From positions 3,527,001-3,591,000 of the forward strand of contig JAQFVV010006305.1 of the NCBI GenBank assembly GCA_028023455.1: a stretch of DNA of 64,000 nucleotides. Reading direction: 5' to 3'. Under the pieces are notes generated by a model. That model was not told where the DNA came from. It worked only from the letters and a program-made list of their open reading frames with translations, and did not search any database. Below are positions 13,347 through 25,689 of this stretch, in pieces. The position numbers and the translations under genes were made by a program. Positions within the stretch are counted from its first letter, which is position 1, and every line of letters begins with the position of its first letter. The DNA is from Epiperipatus broadwayi. Lineage: Eukaryota; Onychophora; Udeonychophora; Euonychophora; Peripatidae.

Positions 13347-14728
13347 AATAGCCCTAAATCAATAGATAATATCAAGAGGTTTAAAAATATAAATACTCAT
13401 TTTTAATTATTAGGGAATCACGATTACCATGGTGTAATATTAGTATCAGTCAGATAAAAATAATATTTATCTTCACATATATTATATTTTTGTTCTCGTT
13501 TTTATTCCAGATATAGCGAACATTAAATCCCCCCCCCCTCACCTGTGTTTAATGTTTTTAGCTACTGATTTGCTTCCAAGGGTAATGCTTCCAATAATAA
13601 AATTTAATAATTTTTTTTAATTATTTTAATCTAACACTCCTTTGCCCTAGGCTTTACAATAGAAATATTTTATGTATGGTGGGACTAAGTTAATTTTATT
13701 TACTTTTCAAATGTCAACGAATCAGTATCTAGCTCAATCATCATCACACATGCATACACACTATAGTCATGTTATTATGACAATAATATTATTTTAGCAA
13801 TATTACATTTCCAGTGAAGTTCTCAGCTGGCTGTGGATATATTTATTAAATAATTCTAGATACGCATTGCTTACAATATTCGTAGGTTTTATTTAACTCT
13901 TAAGTTGAATATTTATTGACATTATTACTTTCGGCTCTTATTGATAAATTAATAGATATCAACTAAACAATGTTCAAGTATACCAATCGCACACACACTA
14001 TCCGCACTCATCCTGACACTAAATTGAGTTTGCCATCCTATATCCAACATTTATAAGTAATGCTTAGTAATAGCTATATTTCATATACCCATAAGGAATA
14101 TCAACATTAACATGAGGCAGGCAGTAACCCGAATAAGAAAAAACCTTTTCACTAAGGTTGAGATATGCTAGGATTTATCGCTAGTCATATAAAGAGACTT
14201 GGGTTTACTTATTAACCTCTGGCCATCAATAAAAAAATCATCTTATGGTGTAGAAAATAAATAAATGGGAAAACTCTTCCACTGTGTTTAAATACTTTAT
14301 AAATATAGTATAAATATCTTAGGGAGGAGCTAAACTATGTCTCCACTAGCTTGGTGGAAACTCTTTGTTCATCCACATTATATACAGGTCTAACATCAAT
14401 TTGTACAAATAAAACTTTAATATCTACATTACTCTTGCGAAATAGTACACTAGAACCTGAGCCAATAATTTTTCCAAGCCTTAATTAGCTTGTATCTAGC
14501 TTTAACTTTATGATAAAAATAATAAGAAATGCGCATTAAAATTTTAAAATTACTTCTCTGCACTTTTATAGAATAATGATGATGTTTTAGACCAACAGTC
14601 ACACAATCTTTATAAAACATAGCATTAGGTCTAAGCACTTGACAAAAATCCCTGATCTGATTCAAAAACATTTCCCACAACAATATCTCTCACTCAATCA
14701 TAAAAAAATGTAAAGCATTTAAAACAAG

Positions 14729-14912
14729 GCCCATACAGAATGATTTGGTATTAATATCATCTACCCCTAAATGATGATAATAATAAAAGCATTTAACAGG
14801 CACATACAAACTGACTTGATATTAATTTCATCTACCTCTAAATGATAATAATAAAAGCATTTAATATGCACATACAAACTGACAAATTAATTTCATCTAC
14901 CCTCAAAATAAT
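14729..14912. repeat. Three-copy tandem repeat of about 70-75 bp
   Basis: Three successive units carry the phrases CACATACAAACTGA, TTAATTTCATCTACC and AAATGATAATAATAAAAGCA. The first copy starts CCCATACAGAATGA and the third is truncated. There is no open frame through it. It is a local minisatellite-like expansion. Confidence 0.8.
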
Positions 14913-15101
14913 AACAATTATAATTCTAATTATAAATGGATACATATGATACAACAAAAATTCTTTTCCCTCTCTTTTTTTTTTAAATTAAATGTTCTAC
15001 ATGAATATCAAAATAATAAAAAATATACTTAAATAGTTCTCCAGAAATGTCCTTCAGGTTTCTGATTTCCATTTTTTTCTTCTTCTTTGTTTGTTTGTAT
15101 G

Positions 15102-15153
15102 CACACATGGTGTGATGTGAAAAGAATCACACATGGTGTGATGTGAAAAGAAT
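15102..15153. repeat. Perfect 26-bp tandem duplication
   Basis: The unit CACACATGGTGTGATGTG + AAAAGAAT occurs at 15102-15127 and 15128-15153 with no difference, so the duplication is recent. A second duplication of ATTCAGATTTAATGCTTTAT lies near 15309-15365. Confidence 0.9.
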
Positions 15154-15365
15154 CCTGTGATAGAGTTCAATTCTTATGCCAAAATGTACAAAGTTTTCAT
15201 GTTGCTGAGATTGCCTCATTTTGGTTTCTGTGGATTACAGCTGAATAGAACTTATTTTAATTTTTAAATATATAAGTCCACTTCTTGATGTATTTTCAGT
15301 TCAGTCAGTATTCAGATTTAATGCTTTATATGAAATTATAGCATTCAGATTTAATGCTTTATATA

Positions 15366-16745
15366 CAACATCAAAATCAAAATTTAGATTTTCTTATTTT
15401 CTGTAGTTTAAATTTTACCATTTGCTGATTTCTGATAAATTAGTGCAAGACAATCATGACATTGATTAATTTCAGGAGAAGATGTGCACCTAACTTAAAC
15501 TTTACTCGAGAGTCTTTTTTTATACTTATATTATTAAATTTGGCAAAGTTTGTTTTTCAAGAGACAGACAAAATAACTTAACAAACAATTTCTTCTCTTT
15601 CTTTAAAAAAAATCTCTTTAAACTTTTACAGCAATGCTTCTCTATAATGAGAGAGCTTGCAAGAGAGATTGAGATAAATCTAGCCACCCCTCAACAAAAT
15701 AGCAGCTCTTATAGTGTCTGGCTTTCTTCATTCTCCCTCCCCCCAATAATGACCTTCTACCTAACCCTTCCAATGTCTGGTCAGTGTTTTTCCTGATTAA
15801 TTGCCTATTGTTTCTTTTTATTTCTGGTTATTTTAAACTTCTGTGGTCTTGAAAAACAACATGTCAAATTCATGACTGCATTCCAATAGATAATCACCAA
15901 TTAATTTTAAACTTAAATTCTTGCTATTATAGATATCACTTAAATCACTTTAGTAATTTGCTTTGGTAATTGTACACTCGTGGAAGTCATACCAAAGAAC
16001 AAATAACAGAAAGTTCTCTCCTCAGAATAAATGAGAAGCTCTTTCCCCCCTTTTACTTTTTCTATAACAAATTTTTTTTTACAGCAACCTAACTTCAAAC
16101 CCAGAATCTTGAAAGAAATTTTGGCTGCTATGAATAAACTATTAAAATGACTTAATTTCTTGTTTACAGTAGTTTCTCATGAGATGACAAGGAATAATTA
16201 TTATTTAATTGTGAACTTTATAATTAAAATCCATAACTAGATTAAATACACACAAACTGTACTCATATATACAATTTTAATTAAAGTGATTGTTTAATAT
16301 TCTAATCCTTAATTATTATTATTTTTTACAACTTAATTTCATAAACTATTTAGTTATAACCTGTCAGTGTAAAACCATGACTATCTATTTCCACTCTTTA
16401 AAGTAGTTTTATAAATCACACATCCCCTTCTCTTCTTTTCACTCCAACTATTAAATAATGTATAAATATTGCTTATCTCACAATATATATCTTTAATATT
16501 AAATTGTCCCATAAATCAATATTAAATAAAACAATCTTTTGGTTAGAAATCTTTTAATGACAAATGTTTAGATTTCCTACCAAGTAAAACATCTACAATC
16601 CCTAAGAATATGGGTTCAAGCCTAGTATTGGCTAGAAAGTTTGTCTATTGAAAAAAAATATATATACAAACTATGAGGAAAATTTTTATTAAACATTATC
16701 TTAGATAGTTAATTAAAAATGGAGTCTTGGGCAAACCCAAAGGCT

Positions 16746-16748
<3 letters not shown>
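15366..16748. other. AT-rich non-coding stretch
   Basis: No gene or ordered repeat is seen. Several polypyrimidine and poly-A runs are present. Confidence 0.5.

Positions 16749-16825
<77 letters not shown>
16749..16825. repeat. (AT)n microsatellite, about 38 units
   Basis: A long uninterrupted AT run, preceded by GGCAAACCCAAAGGCTACA. Confidence 0.95.
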
Positions 16826-16827
<2 letters not shown>

Positions 16828-17550
16828 CATTTAAGAAACTGTAAATAATATTCTTTCTTATAGCAACACTGATTTATCTGTAGATAAAAAATGAATCTTT
16901 TTTATTTAACTTACTGTATTTTTATATTGATAACTACTGTTTCCTGGAACAGATATATAATAGGTAATATATACACTGTTTGTATGTGAATATATATTAA
17001 ATAAATTGTTCCAACCAAGCTTACCATTATAGCCAATTAAAATTACTGATCTTAAACTGTACATTATAAACACAAAGTCTTCATTTTAAAACGTTTTGGT
17101 TAATTTAGTAAATTTATTAATAGTAATTTTAATTGATTGAAATGTAAATCTGATTGGAATAATTAATTTGTATATCGATATACATACAATTACTATAAAA
17201 GCCTTGAGATGTACTTACAGTATATACATCTTCTATATCTGTAACTTGGGATCAATTTGAGCAAAAATTAAAAAAAAATTCATGTTTGAATTATAATTAT
17301 AAATTTTTTATGCAATTAACTTATATCCACCCTATTAATTATCCAATATTGTTCAGTAAAAAAATATCTAGTTATTTTTATTAGAAAATCAAACGATTAC
17401 AAAATGCTGAAATCTTTCTACTGGCCAATTATAATTCTAATGATCAATGTTTATTTCATTACTGCTTCTCCAATATAAGAGCTAATAAAAAAGATCCGTT
17501 TTTAAGAATGAGATATTTAAACTTTGTGATACTTTTTATCTGTATATATA

Positions 17551-17847
17551 GATAAATGATTTTTTGGATAAAACTGTGTATTATTTTTTATTATATACCG
17601 ATATTTCGATGAAGTAGCATCTCAAACTGTAACGTGATTGAGTGCAAGATGAAGCATGAGAATCAGTTTGAAATAGTTTAGTATTCAGATTATGAGGTTT
17701 ATCAAAATGTATATTTTTCTTAGTTTTACCACCTAATAATTTAAAGTCAATATTAGAAGACATAGATAAAATGGCGGATGCTAGTTCGTCTAAATATCGG
17801 TATATAATAGAAAATAATACATGGTTTTACCCAAAAAATCATTTATC
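17551..17847 (-). mobile_element. Inverted-repeat element with about 72-bp arms
   Basis: The arm at 17551-17622 begins GATAAATGATTTTTTGG. It is repeated in reverse complement at 17774-17847, with about 85-90% identity by eye. The arms include the phrase TATATACCGATATTT. The 150-bp middle is open on the minus strand (60 codons, 17581-17763) but has no recognisable domain. On the minus strand each arm contains a GATG/CATC-type stem followed by GAAA (left arm, 17604-17621) or TAAA (right arm). This is reminiscent of the hammerhead region of Penelope-like terminal repeats. A TA-flanked mariner-type MITE is the main alternative. Confidence 0.6.
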
Positions 17848-18092
17848 TACATCATACAACTGTGAAAACATTATATATATATTATCAGTGCAACTCTCAT
17901 CTCAACTCCACCATATTGCAACCATACAGTAGAAGAAAAGGTCAGAATCACTTTGTAACACGATGCATGCATTTTTAAGCAATCCCTGCTTTCAGATAAG
18001 TTTAAACATTAACATATAGAATAACTCAATTTCATTTCTTTTTTATTTATAGTTTTTCATATATAAGTAAAGACTTCTGAAAAGACATACAC
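17848..18092. other. AT-rich spacer
   Basis: Nothing recognisable is present between the inverted-repeat element and the SINE copy. Confidence 0.5.
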
Positions 18093-18266
18093 ACATATGT
18101 ATATATATATATATAATTAGAAAGAATTTGAACTCAGACTTTCAAGAATTTCACAGCTATCCACTCCATCTTATATAACTGATGCACATGATCGCATACA
18201 TGTGAACCAAAAAATGATCTCCAATATACATATTTCATGCTGAACCAGCACTCATCATTTGTTTTA
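18093..18266 (-). mobile_element. tRNA-derived SINE, family 2, copy 1
   Basis: Read on the minus strand, the body runs from GATGAGTGCTGGTTCAGCAT through TGTGCATCAGTTATATAAG and AGTGGATAGC to a B-box-like GAGTTCAAATTC, and ends in an (AT)n tail (18096-18115). The same body, with the same AT tail, occurs three more times at 36.96, 37.32 and 37.91 kb. The A-box is only approximate. The tRNA origin is inferred from the B box and the RNA polymerase III SINE layout. Confidence 0.6.
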
Positions 18267-18319
18267 AATATTATATATATATAATAAATCGATGTCTGTA
18301 TTTCTTCAAAATAATATAT

Positions 18320-18378
18320 GTAAACTTATAAATAAATATTAGAAAATACAGTATTTTCTAATATTTATTTATGTTTAC
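18320..18378. repeat. Near-perfect 59-bp palindrome
   Basis: AATAAATATTAGAAAATAC is followed by one A and then by its reverse complement GTATTTTCTAATATTTATT. Outer bases GTAAAC and GTTTAC extend the arms to about 28 bp. It is followed by (AC)n(AT)n. Confidence 0.85.
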
Positions 18379-18419
18379 ACACACACACATATATATATAT
18401 ATATATGTATGTGTGCCTG

Positions 18420-20550
18420 TTTTTTTTCCAGTATTCACTGATCAAATAAAGATTTTTTTGGTATAAAAATGGAACTTTTTTTAAAAGATTTTCTTTAAAC
18501 TTTTTCTAGCAATTAAAAGAAATCAATCTACTTTTTTTTTTTATTTATGAAAAAGTTCAGAAAGTTTGCCATGTTAAATTTTAGTTAAATTTTCAATCAG
18601 ATCTCAAGATTTGTTCTAGAATTGTTTTTACACTGATTCAATATGTGACTTCAATTGATTTTGTATTGATTTTTCTGAAACTTTGTATTCTTCAAGTTAT
18701 ATATACTGTATATACATATTTTATTCATGAACCAGTTCAGTATTCTAGCAGTATATCCAACTGCATTAATTGCCAACTTTTTATTGACTATATTTTTTGT
18801 CTATCTATGAAAGTTTTTTTTAACAGTTAAAAGATTAAAAAAGTGCAATTGATAAAAAAGTTATGAATGTATTATAAATTATTTGTTATTATTAATAAAT
18901 GACTTGAGATATAATGGAATTAAAATTTTTAACTAATTATATTTATAAAAATCCAAAATGAGGTTTATTATTTATTGCTACAATTTTCCAAACATGATAG
19001 TAAGAAAACTGACAGTAAGAGAATATACAAGATTTAGAAATAATAGCTAGGAGATTTGTGTAGTAAACAATACTAAGAAAATATTGGTTAACTATAGTTA
19101 TTTATTACAAGAGTGTAGATACAATAGGAAATAATTAATTTGTAAGAGTAATTATGATGTAAGTTTGACCTAAAACTTGAGAGATGGTCAGCTTTTCTTG
19201 TTGAATGATAATATAGTGGTAAATTAATGTTATTAAAAAAATGAAAGTAATGGTGTAAAAATAAAAAGGAAATTTTAAAGAATCTAGGTCAGTACAAAAT
19301 AATATTAATGCCTAATAAATTGACTTCTTTGATCTTAATAATCAAGTGCAAATTACATTTCATTGTATAACACCACATAATTGTGAAAAAATAATGCATA
19401 TGAAAATCTTAGAGTGAAATCTAGAAAGCATATTACTAATGTTATAAATAAATAATACTTATCAACAAGAAAATTCACCTAATACTTCCGGCATTACATC
19501 AATTCCTTTTTATAGAATATTATTGAAATGGAACTTTTTTATTTTTACAATTTTTTTTTCCGCTTTGCAATTGTATAAATTAAAACAACTTTATGATTTT
19601 TTATTAGGTAAAGAAAAAATACATTTTCTAGATCAAATCTGCTTTGTGATTTTTAATTCTAAAATAATCCTCCTTTCAAAGAAATGAAATATAGCAAAAA
19701 CCTTAGTTGTGTTTTACACAAATTAAGCATTTGTTTAACTGAGTATCTAACTTCAAAGAGAAAAGTTCTTATACATTTCACCTAGTAAATTCTTCAGAAA
19801 ATAATTCTATATCACTTGCAATAATAAAAATAGCTTTATTTCTTTTAATTTCGCATTAGAGGCTTTTCTAAGTAAAATACCTATTAAAGTGGTGATTTCC
19901 TTATTGTAGTAATAACATTTAAAATTAAATTGAAGCAATTAAATCAAATATGAAAAAATAAAGTGACATATTCTGGCTATTTTGAACTTTGATTGTATAA
20001 AAATTTAATCTCTAATAATAAAATGCTTTTTTTCATAAGCTTATGAGTGATAAATTTATATATAATATATCCAAAGAAGCTCACTTTATTCAAGGTAATT
20101 TTTTTCATATATCTCTTGCTTTTATAGATATTGATTTTATAGCTAAAACTTTTGAGGTCTTAGAATTAAAATATTAATTTAATACAATTGTTTAGGTTAG
20201 ATATTCCTGGATTGATTTTCAGATGAATGAAATAAAAAAAATCACATCTCAGTTGTATTCAACCTGCCCATTTCTCAAATATCATTTAATCTCCTGCAAC
20301 TAACTATGCAATTACTAATATTAAATCAAATTATGTAGTTTAGTCTTATAATAAAGTGAAAGCTATAGGTTCTTGAACTGACTTTCAGCTTAATTAAATT
20401 CATGTTTAACTTCAAGTTAAAAAGAGTACAACTTTCCACATGACTTGAATAACTCATTCTTCTGTATGTTATATATTATATTGTGATCAAAAATATTCAA
20501 ATATTATATGACTTTTTATATTAAAATTGAGTGACTTTAATGTTAGAATT
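18420..20550. other. AT-rich non-coding stretch
   Basis: No gene is seen. The last few hundred bases may include the 5' part of the eroded LINE that follows, but I cannot read motifs before about 20560. Confidence 0.45.
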
Positions 20551-20559
20551 GATAAATAA

Positions 20560-22920
20560 TTGAAAGATGAATTTGATTAAATTGATGGAAATGAGAAAGA
20601 ACACAGACTGTGGAGTTTTCAGAAAAAAATAACAACTGAATATTATGAATATTTTCTTTGATAAAAGTGCTAAACAAAAATATACATGGAAGCATCCTAA
20701 TGAAAGTATAGCAGAATTGAACTATATTTTGACTAATGAAAATAATATATTTCGAGTTTCTAATGTTTTTAATAGATCAACATAGGAAGTGGTGATTGAT
20801 TAGTGTGATATATGATACATGTTAGTATAAAATTAGAGAGACAAAAATTATTAAGAAAAACAGTTTTCAAGTTGATATTCATAACCTTCAGAAACATTCC
20901 AATAACTTTAAATTAGAACTTGCAAATTATTTTAAAATATTAACAGATTTTTAAGATGATTCAGATTTGAATGAAATCAATAAGAACATAACTGATATAC
21001 TAATAAGAATTGCAACAAAGATATCTGATACAAAAAAGAAGAAATTTATCAGTAATTTTTTTACTAAGACAAAACAATATATAAAGAAAATAAGGAATAT
21101 GAAATATGTAAAAATATTTCATTAAGAAAAATTGAATATCCAGAGTTTTGTAAAATACTACAAAAAAGAGTTAAAAACAATATAAAAAGTATAATTGTAA
21201 ATTAACAATGAAGATTCCAGAAGAGAATAAAGATTACAAATATATAAAATAACATTATAATATTGGTAAGAAACTTATTTTAGCAATAAGAAAAAAAGAT
21301 GGAACTATTACTAAAAAAAATAACTTCATAAAATGGAAAGCATTCTATAAAAAATAATATAATAACAAAAAAATGAGAAAACAAAATATTACCTTCAGTT
21401 ACTACATTTTCTGAATTGCTCAGCATTTAAAAAAAAAAAAGGTAAAATATACAATTAAATTTATAACGAAGGAAAATCAGGAAATGATGGAATTACAATT
21501 GATATCTTAAAAAAAGATGATGAAATAAAAAAAATTGTTATCAAAATTATATATCAAATGTCTAAATGATAAAGATATGCCAGATGATTGAAAAATGCAA
21601 TTAATAATATTGGTATCTCAAAAAATTTGATGAAGAGAATATTAGAAGTTATATATCTATCACTCTTTTATCAGTTCTATATAATTGTTTTACTAAGATA
21701 TTACAACTCATCTACAACAGCCTTTGCATTTTAACCAAACAAGAGAACAATCTGGGCTTAAAAATAATTTTAGCACAAACATACCATCCAAATAATGAGA
21801 GAAGTTATAAAAACTACCAAAAAAATAAGTCACCATATGCTAAGTTAATGAATAGATTTTTAAATAATAAAAAGATAAATTAGATGATTGAAAGAATGCT
21901 GTACATTGATAACTAAGAAAGTTAAAAAAGATATTAGAATTTATATAACTACAAATTTTTTATTGGCTCTGTATAAGATCATTACAAAACATTTACAGAG
22001 TGTTTTATACTAAAACCAATCCAAAAACTAGCTTGAATTTAAAAGTAATTATATCATAATAAGTCATACTCAGGGATTAAAAGAAATTACAAAAACAAAC
22101 AATGGGAATGAGGTTCTTTTTTTTATTTTACAAAAAGCTATTAGTTTCTATGGGCATTTTTGGGATAATTAAAGCTTAGGAATATCAAAATAACCAGGAT
22201 ATTCTCAGATTATGAAAATTATTCTTTGTGACATTAAGAATATTAACATTGTAAGACAGGCTCATTCCATATCTCAAAAACATTTTTATAGCAATTTTGA
22301 AGGAATTAATTTATGGAACAAGATGAGGGGTTAAGGGAATAAAAATATCCATGCAAATCACCAAAACTTAAGAAATATTACAAGAACTGTCAGATCGAAG
22401 CAAAAATAAAAAATAGAACTAAAGACGTTTTAAAACAAAGAAAATAAAATTAATAACTATAAATTAGACTAGCTACAAAATACTATGTTCAGATTATTAA
22501 TGTAGACAAAACATATTTAATGAAATTAGTCATAGAATCAAATTTAGATCGAATGTTGTTACAAAAAAATTCTTAATATTTAAAGTAGAATGTTTATGCA
22601 TATAAAAAGAAATGTTTTTTTAATATTTTACCAGTATTTAAATATATATCTGATATTTGGATATTTAATAAAAGAACAGGGTAAAAATTTCAAACCATAC
22701 AGTAAAATAATTAAAAAGTAAAAAATGTAGTTGAGAATGACTATAGATTGACCGCTAGAATTTAAAACTATATCCCAAATTTGTAAAATTATTAAAAAAA
22801 TTCCATGTATGATATGTATGGATAAGAAAAGAAAGTTTATTGAAATGTTTTAGAAAAGAAAAATTATGAATCAAAGATACTGAATTAAACTCATTGAATG
22901 GAGACATCCTTTAATCATGA
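20560..22920 (+). pseudogene. Eroded RTE-clade LINE (endonuclease and RT)
   Basis: Translation in shifting frames gives a recognisable series. An endonuclease segment reads TWKHPNESIAELNYIL (20683-20730). An RT entry motif reads GKSGNDGITIDIL (about 21470-21508). A region around 21700-21780 resembles the LxxxQPxEQxGF segment. A second copy of that region, with VFYTKTNPKTSL, lies at about 21995-22030. A later stretch, ILQELSDRSK (about 22375-22400), matches the LQEMLQELSDxS segment of RTE elements, and LIEWRHP near 22890 resembles the C-terminal tail. Stops and frameshifts are spread throughout, so the copy is long dead. The family call rests on the order and spacing of these motifs. Confidence 0.7.
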
Positions 22921-25330
22921 AAAGTATCGATAATACTTGAATTATTATTTTTTTTTGCATAATAGTTTTAAATTCCACCAATATATATCAGCGTAAATTA
23001 TTACTAAAGGAAATAATTTTTTAATTATTTCAATCTTTTTTTTAAAAGTTGTATATATATATATTGTATAAGAATACTTAAAAAAATTCATTCATGAGGT
23101 CAAAAAACTAATAATAATTCTGATTGCCATTGTATTAATTAACATTATTTACTATTATTTCTAGTTATTTTTTCATAATAGTTATAGTTTGATTCCAAAA
23201 TTGAGATGTGTCTATTGATTTTTCTACATCTAGATAGTCTCTTAATTGTACTTAAGGCCATATCCCCCCAAAAAATTAACATTTTTTTACCCATGAAAAT
23301 ATTCATGTTATTTTTATTTACATATTTAGATCTATAGAGATGAAAAGTTTTTTAATATATTATTTTTTAAAATAAGAAAAGCTTAAAATATATATCATTT
23401 TTACATGACCATTTAAGGCTAAAATCAATTACACATATTTTCCAAAAGAGTGTATTAATATTTTGGTTTTCATATTATATGCTGCTTGTATATTAAATTA
23501 TAAGGTTGTTTCAATTACTATGCAATAATTGAGCTTTAAAATATTTTTTATTCGCTGATTTTAATAGCGATGTTTATAATTATGATAAAACAGAAGCTAG
23601 ATTTTAAGACAATATTGCAAGTAAGTGCACAATGAGTAATACAGGAATACAACATTATGGTAGAAATGTTTTTAAAGAAAAAAATGTGTTCATATATGTT
23701 TATACTAAACCAATTGTGATTATTTTTAACTTATGCTATTTATTAATAAATTTAAAAAATGAGATAGTATCCATATTATTTTGAATGTTTGAAGGTAAAA
23801 AGCATTGTATAAACTAAATTTTTAAATAGTATTACATAGAAGCAAAATGAGATTGAATGGAATGATTATGAAATGTGGATTATCTAAGTGATGTAAAGTA
23901 TGTACATATCTGAAACAAAGACAGTGTATCATCTTGACATTTATTTCAAAGACACATACAAAAATAAAGTTAATTTAAACTTGAAAATGAAGTATTGTTG
24001 ATAATAACTAGGATTGGGGAACAAAAATATTTTAAATTTAGATATAGTTTTAGTCATAGCTAGAAATGTCTTTATTATGGTATAAGAGATACTTAGCAAT
24101 GATCTAATATTTAGTGACCATATAGGGAAGCATGATCTAAAGTATAATCTATAGAAGAATATTTCCACCATACATATCTTACTATTGTTGATAGCATATA
24201 GTGAAAACTTTTCAATATTATAGATGCAAACCATATTTTTATATGTCATAATTTGAATAAGACTATTGAAAACAGACTCAAGTGCTAAAGATTTGTGGAT
24301 CACAATTCAGCTGTGTCATTTCCGGTGCTCAGACCTTATATAACCTCTTGAGGGCAAATCATTCAAGTAATTTTTAATGAAACATATTTTAAATTGATGT
24401 CTGTCAAAATAATGAATTATAATGACACTATATTATTAGTTAGAAATAGCAATAAGTCAAGACTTTTGTAATTTAAAATTTATGAGAAATTATTAGATAG
24501 AGCTATCTTATTTAAATTATATTTTCAATTAAATATTTTTTCTTTATTTTAATATTTACCAGAAATTTCTTAAGTATCTTAAATTCCAGAAAAAGAAAAA
24601 ATTACTTTTTACCATATGATTTTGATAATTTTTATTAAATTGTTCACATTTTAATAATTAAAACTGTAAGAATTTTATATATGTGTGTGTGCATAAAGAA
24701 AAAATAGCATTTAAATAGGCCAATATAGATAGAAAGGTCTCACCAGTAATCTTAATAAAGGAACAGTGAAGACTAAGATTATCAGAATTTTCAATTTCCC
24801 GGTAGTAAAGGTTTAAATAGATTTTCAGCCCTGTTTTACTCTTTAGAAAAGAATAGTTGACATTTTTTGACTAGAATTGCTAATCGAATAAAAATTTCAA
24901 AGCCTAATAAAAAAAAAAGTTTCCAAGTTTAATTACTCCAGATTTAAATCCAAATTATGATATGAGGTGCTCTGTTTTAGCACAAGAGGGACCTTTTTTA
25001 TATATTTATATAATAGTGATAATTTGAATGGCAATGAATTTAATTAATTAAATACAATTTTTTCAACCAAAACTTCATTCTGATTAAATCTTATTCTAGA
25101 TACTTGATATATCTCTGAACATCAAAGTATGTATTAATGAATTTTACACTATATAAAGAAAAAATAACGTGATTGATAAAAAATTGTTATTTTTTTGCAA
25201 AATGATTAAAATTGCTACTATACTTTAAGATGATATAATAAATTATATTAGAAACGATTCCTAGTGTTGTTCAAACATGCTTGGTAATAGTCCTATTGTT
25301 TGATAGATACGTAATAGTATCACGATTCTC
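22921..25330. other. AT-rich non-coding stretch
   Basis: No recognised gene or element. The minus strand has a 120-codon open frame at 23941-24303. It encodes a hydrophobic, phenylalanine- and isoleucine-rich product with no motif, a length that chance can produce about once in a window this AT-rich. It could equally be a relic of an unknown element. Confidence 0.4.
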
Positions 25331-25336
25331 ATGTTT

Positions 25337-25446
25337 AAAATAAATCAATTGAACATTAGCAATCTGGTATCAAGGCAACTCTACAATTAGATGGCAAATG
25401 TAGTTACCTTGACAACAAATTGCTAATATTCTATTGGTTTATTTAA
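25337..25446. repeat. Foldback repeat with about 50-bp arms
   Basis: AATCAATTGAACATTAGCAA...CAAGGCAACTCTACA (left) is mirrored by TGTAGTTACCTTG...TTGCTAATATTCTATTGGTT (right), with a loop of fewer than 12 bases. Arms are about 85% matched. There is no coding capacity. Typical of a small foldback MITE. Confidence 0.75.
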
Positions 25447-25566
25447 TCATGAAGGCTATGGCAGAATGATTTATATATAATAAAGAGTTTGGTATGGCAT
25501 ACATAGTGTAATATATATATATAAATCTAAATTATTGAATATATATAATACAATTTTTTATTCTCA

Positions 25567-25666
25567 TATGTCATAGCATCGGCCAAGAGGCAAACCCACA
25601 ACCGTCTGCAACCAACTACTTGCTTGCAAGGCTGCTGCAATGACTTCTCAGCTAACAATGCTTGAC
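25567..25666 (-). mobile_element. tRNA-derived SINE, family 1, copy 1 (degenerate)
   Basis: Minus-strand copy of the short SINE better preserved at 38598-38695 and 44449-44546. It starts GTCAAGCATTG and ends CCGATGCTATGACA. It is flanked by a 16-base target-site duplication, TATATATAATACAATT, at 25540-25555 and 25669-25684, which shows retroposition. It is more diverged than the other copies. The anticodon-arm region keeps CAGCCTTGCAAGC. Confidence 0.85.
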
Positions 25667-25689
25667 TATATATATAATACAATTAATCT

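Larger units (their letters stand above)
9371..14720. other. Compositionally distinct non-coding block
   Basis: This block has visibly more C, G and CpG than the rest of the window, for example around 9500-9540, 9940-10170, 10790-11330 and 11760-11930. No recognised transposon protein occurs in it. Repeats of the phrase GGGTTTGAA near 11834 and 11887 resemble a tRNA B box but have no matching A box. No open frame has a recognisable domain. It may be older unique sequence, for example part of a gene's regulatory or untranslated region, but this is inference. Confidence 0.45.

Noticed and set aside
23941-24303. 120-codon minus-strand open frame
   Set aside because: Length is within chance for the whole window; composition is that of random AT-rich sequence; no motif.
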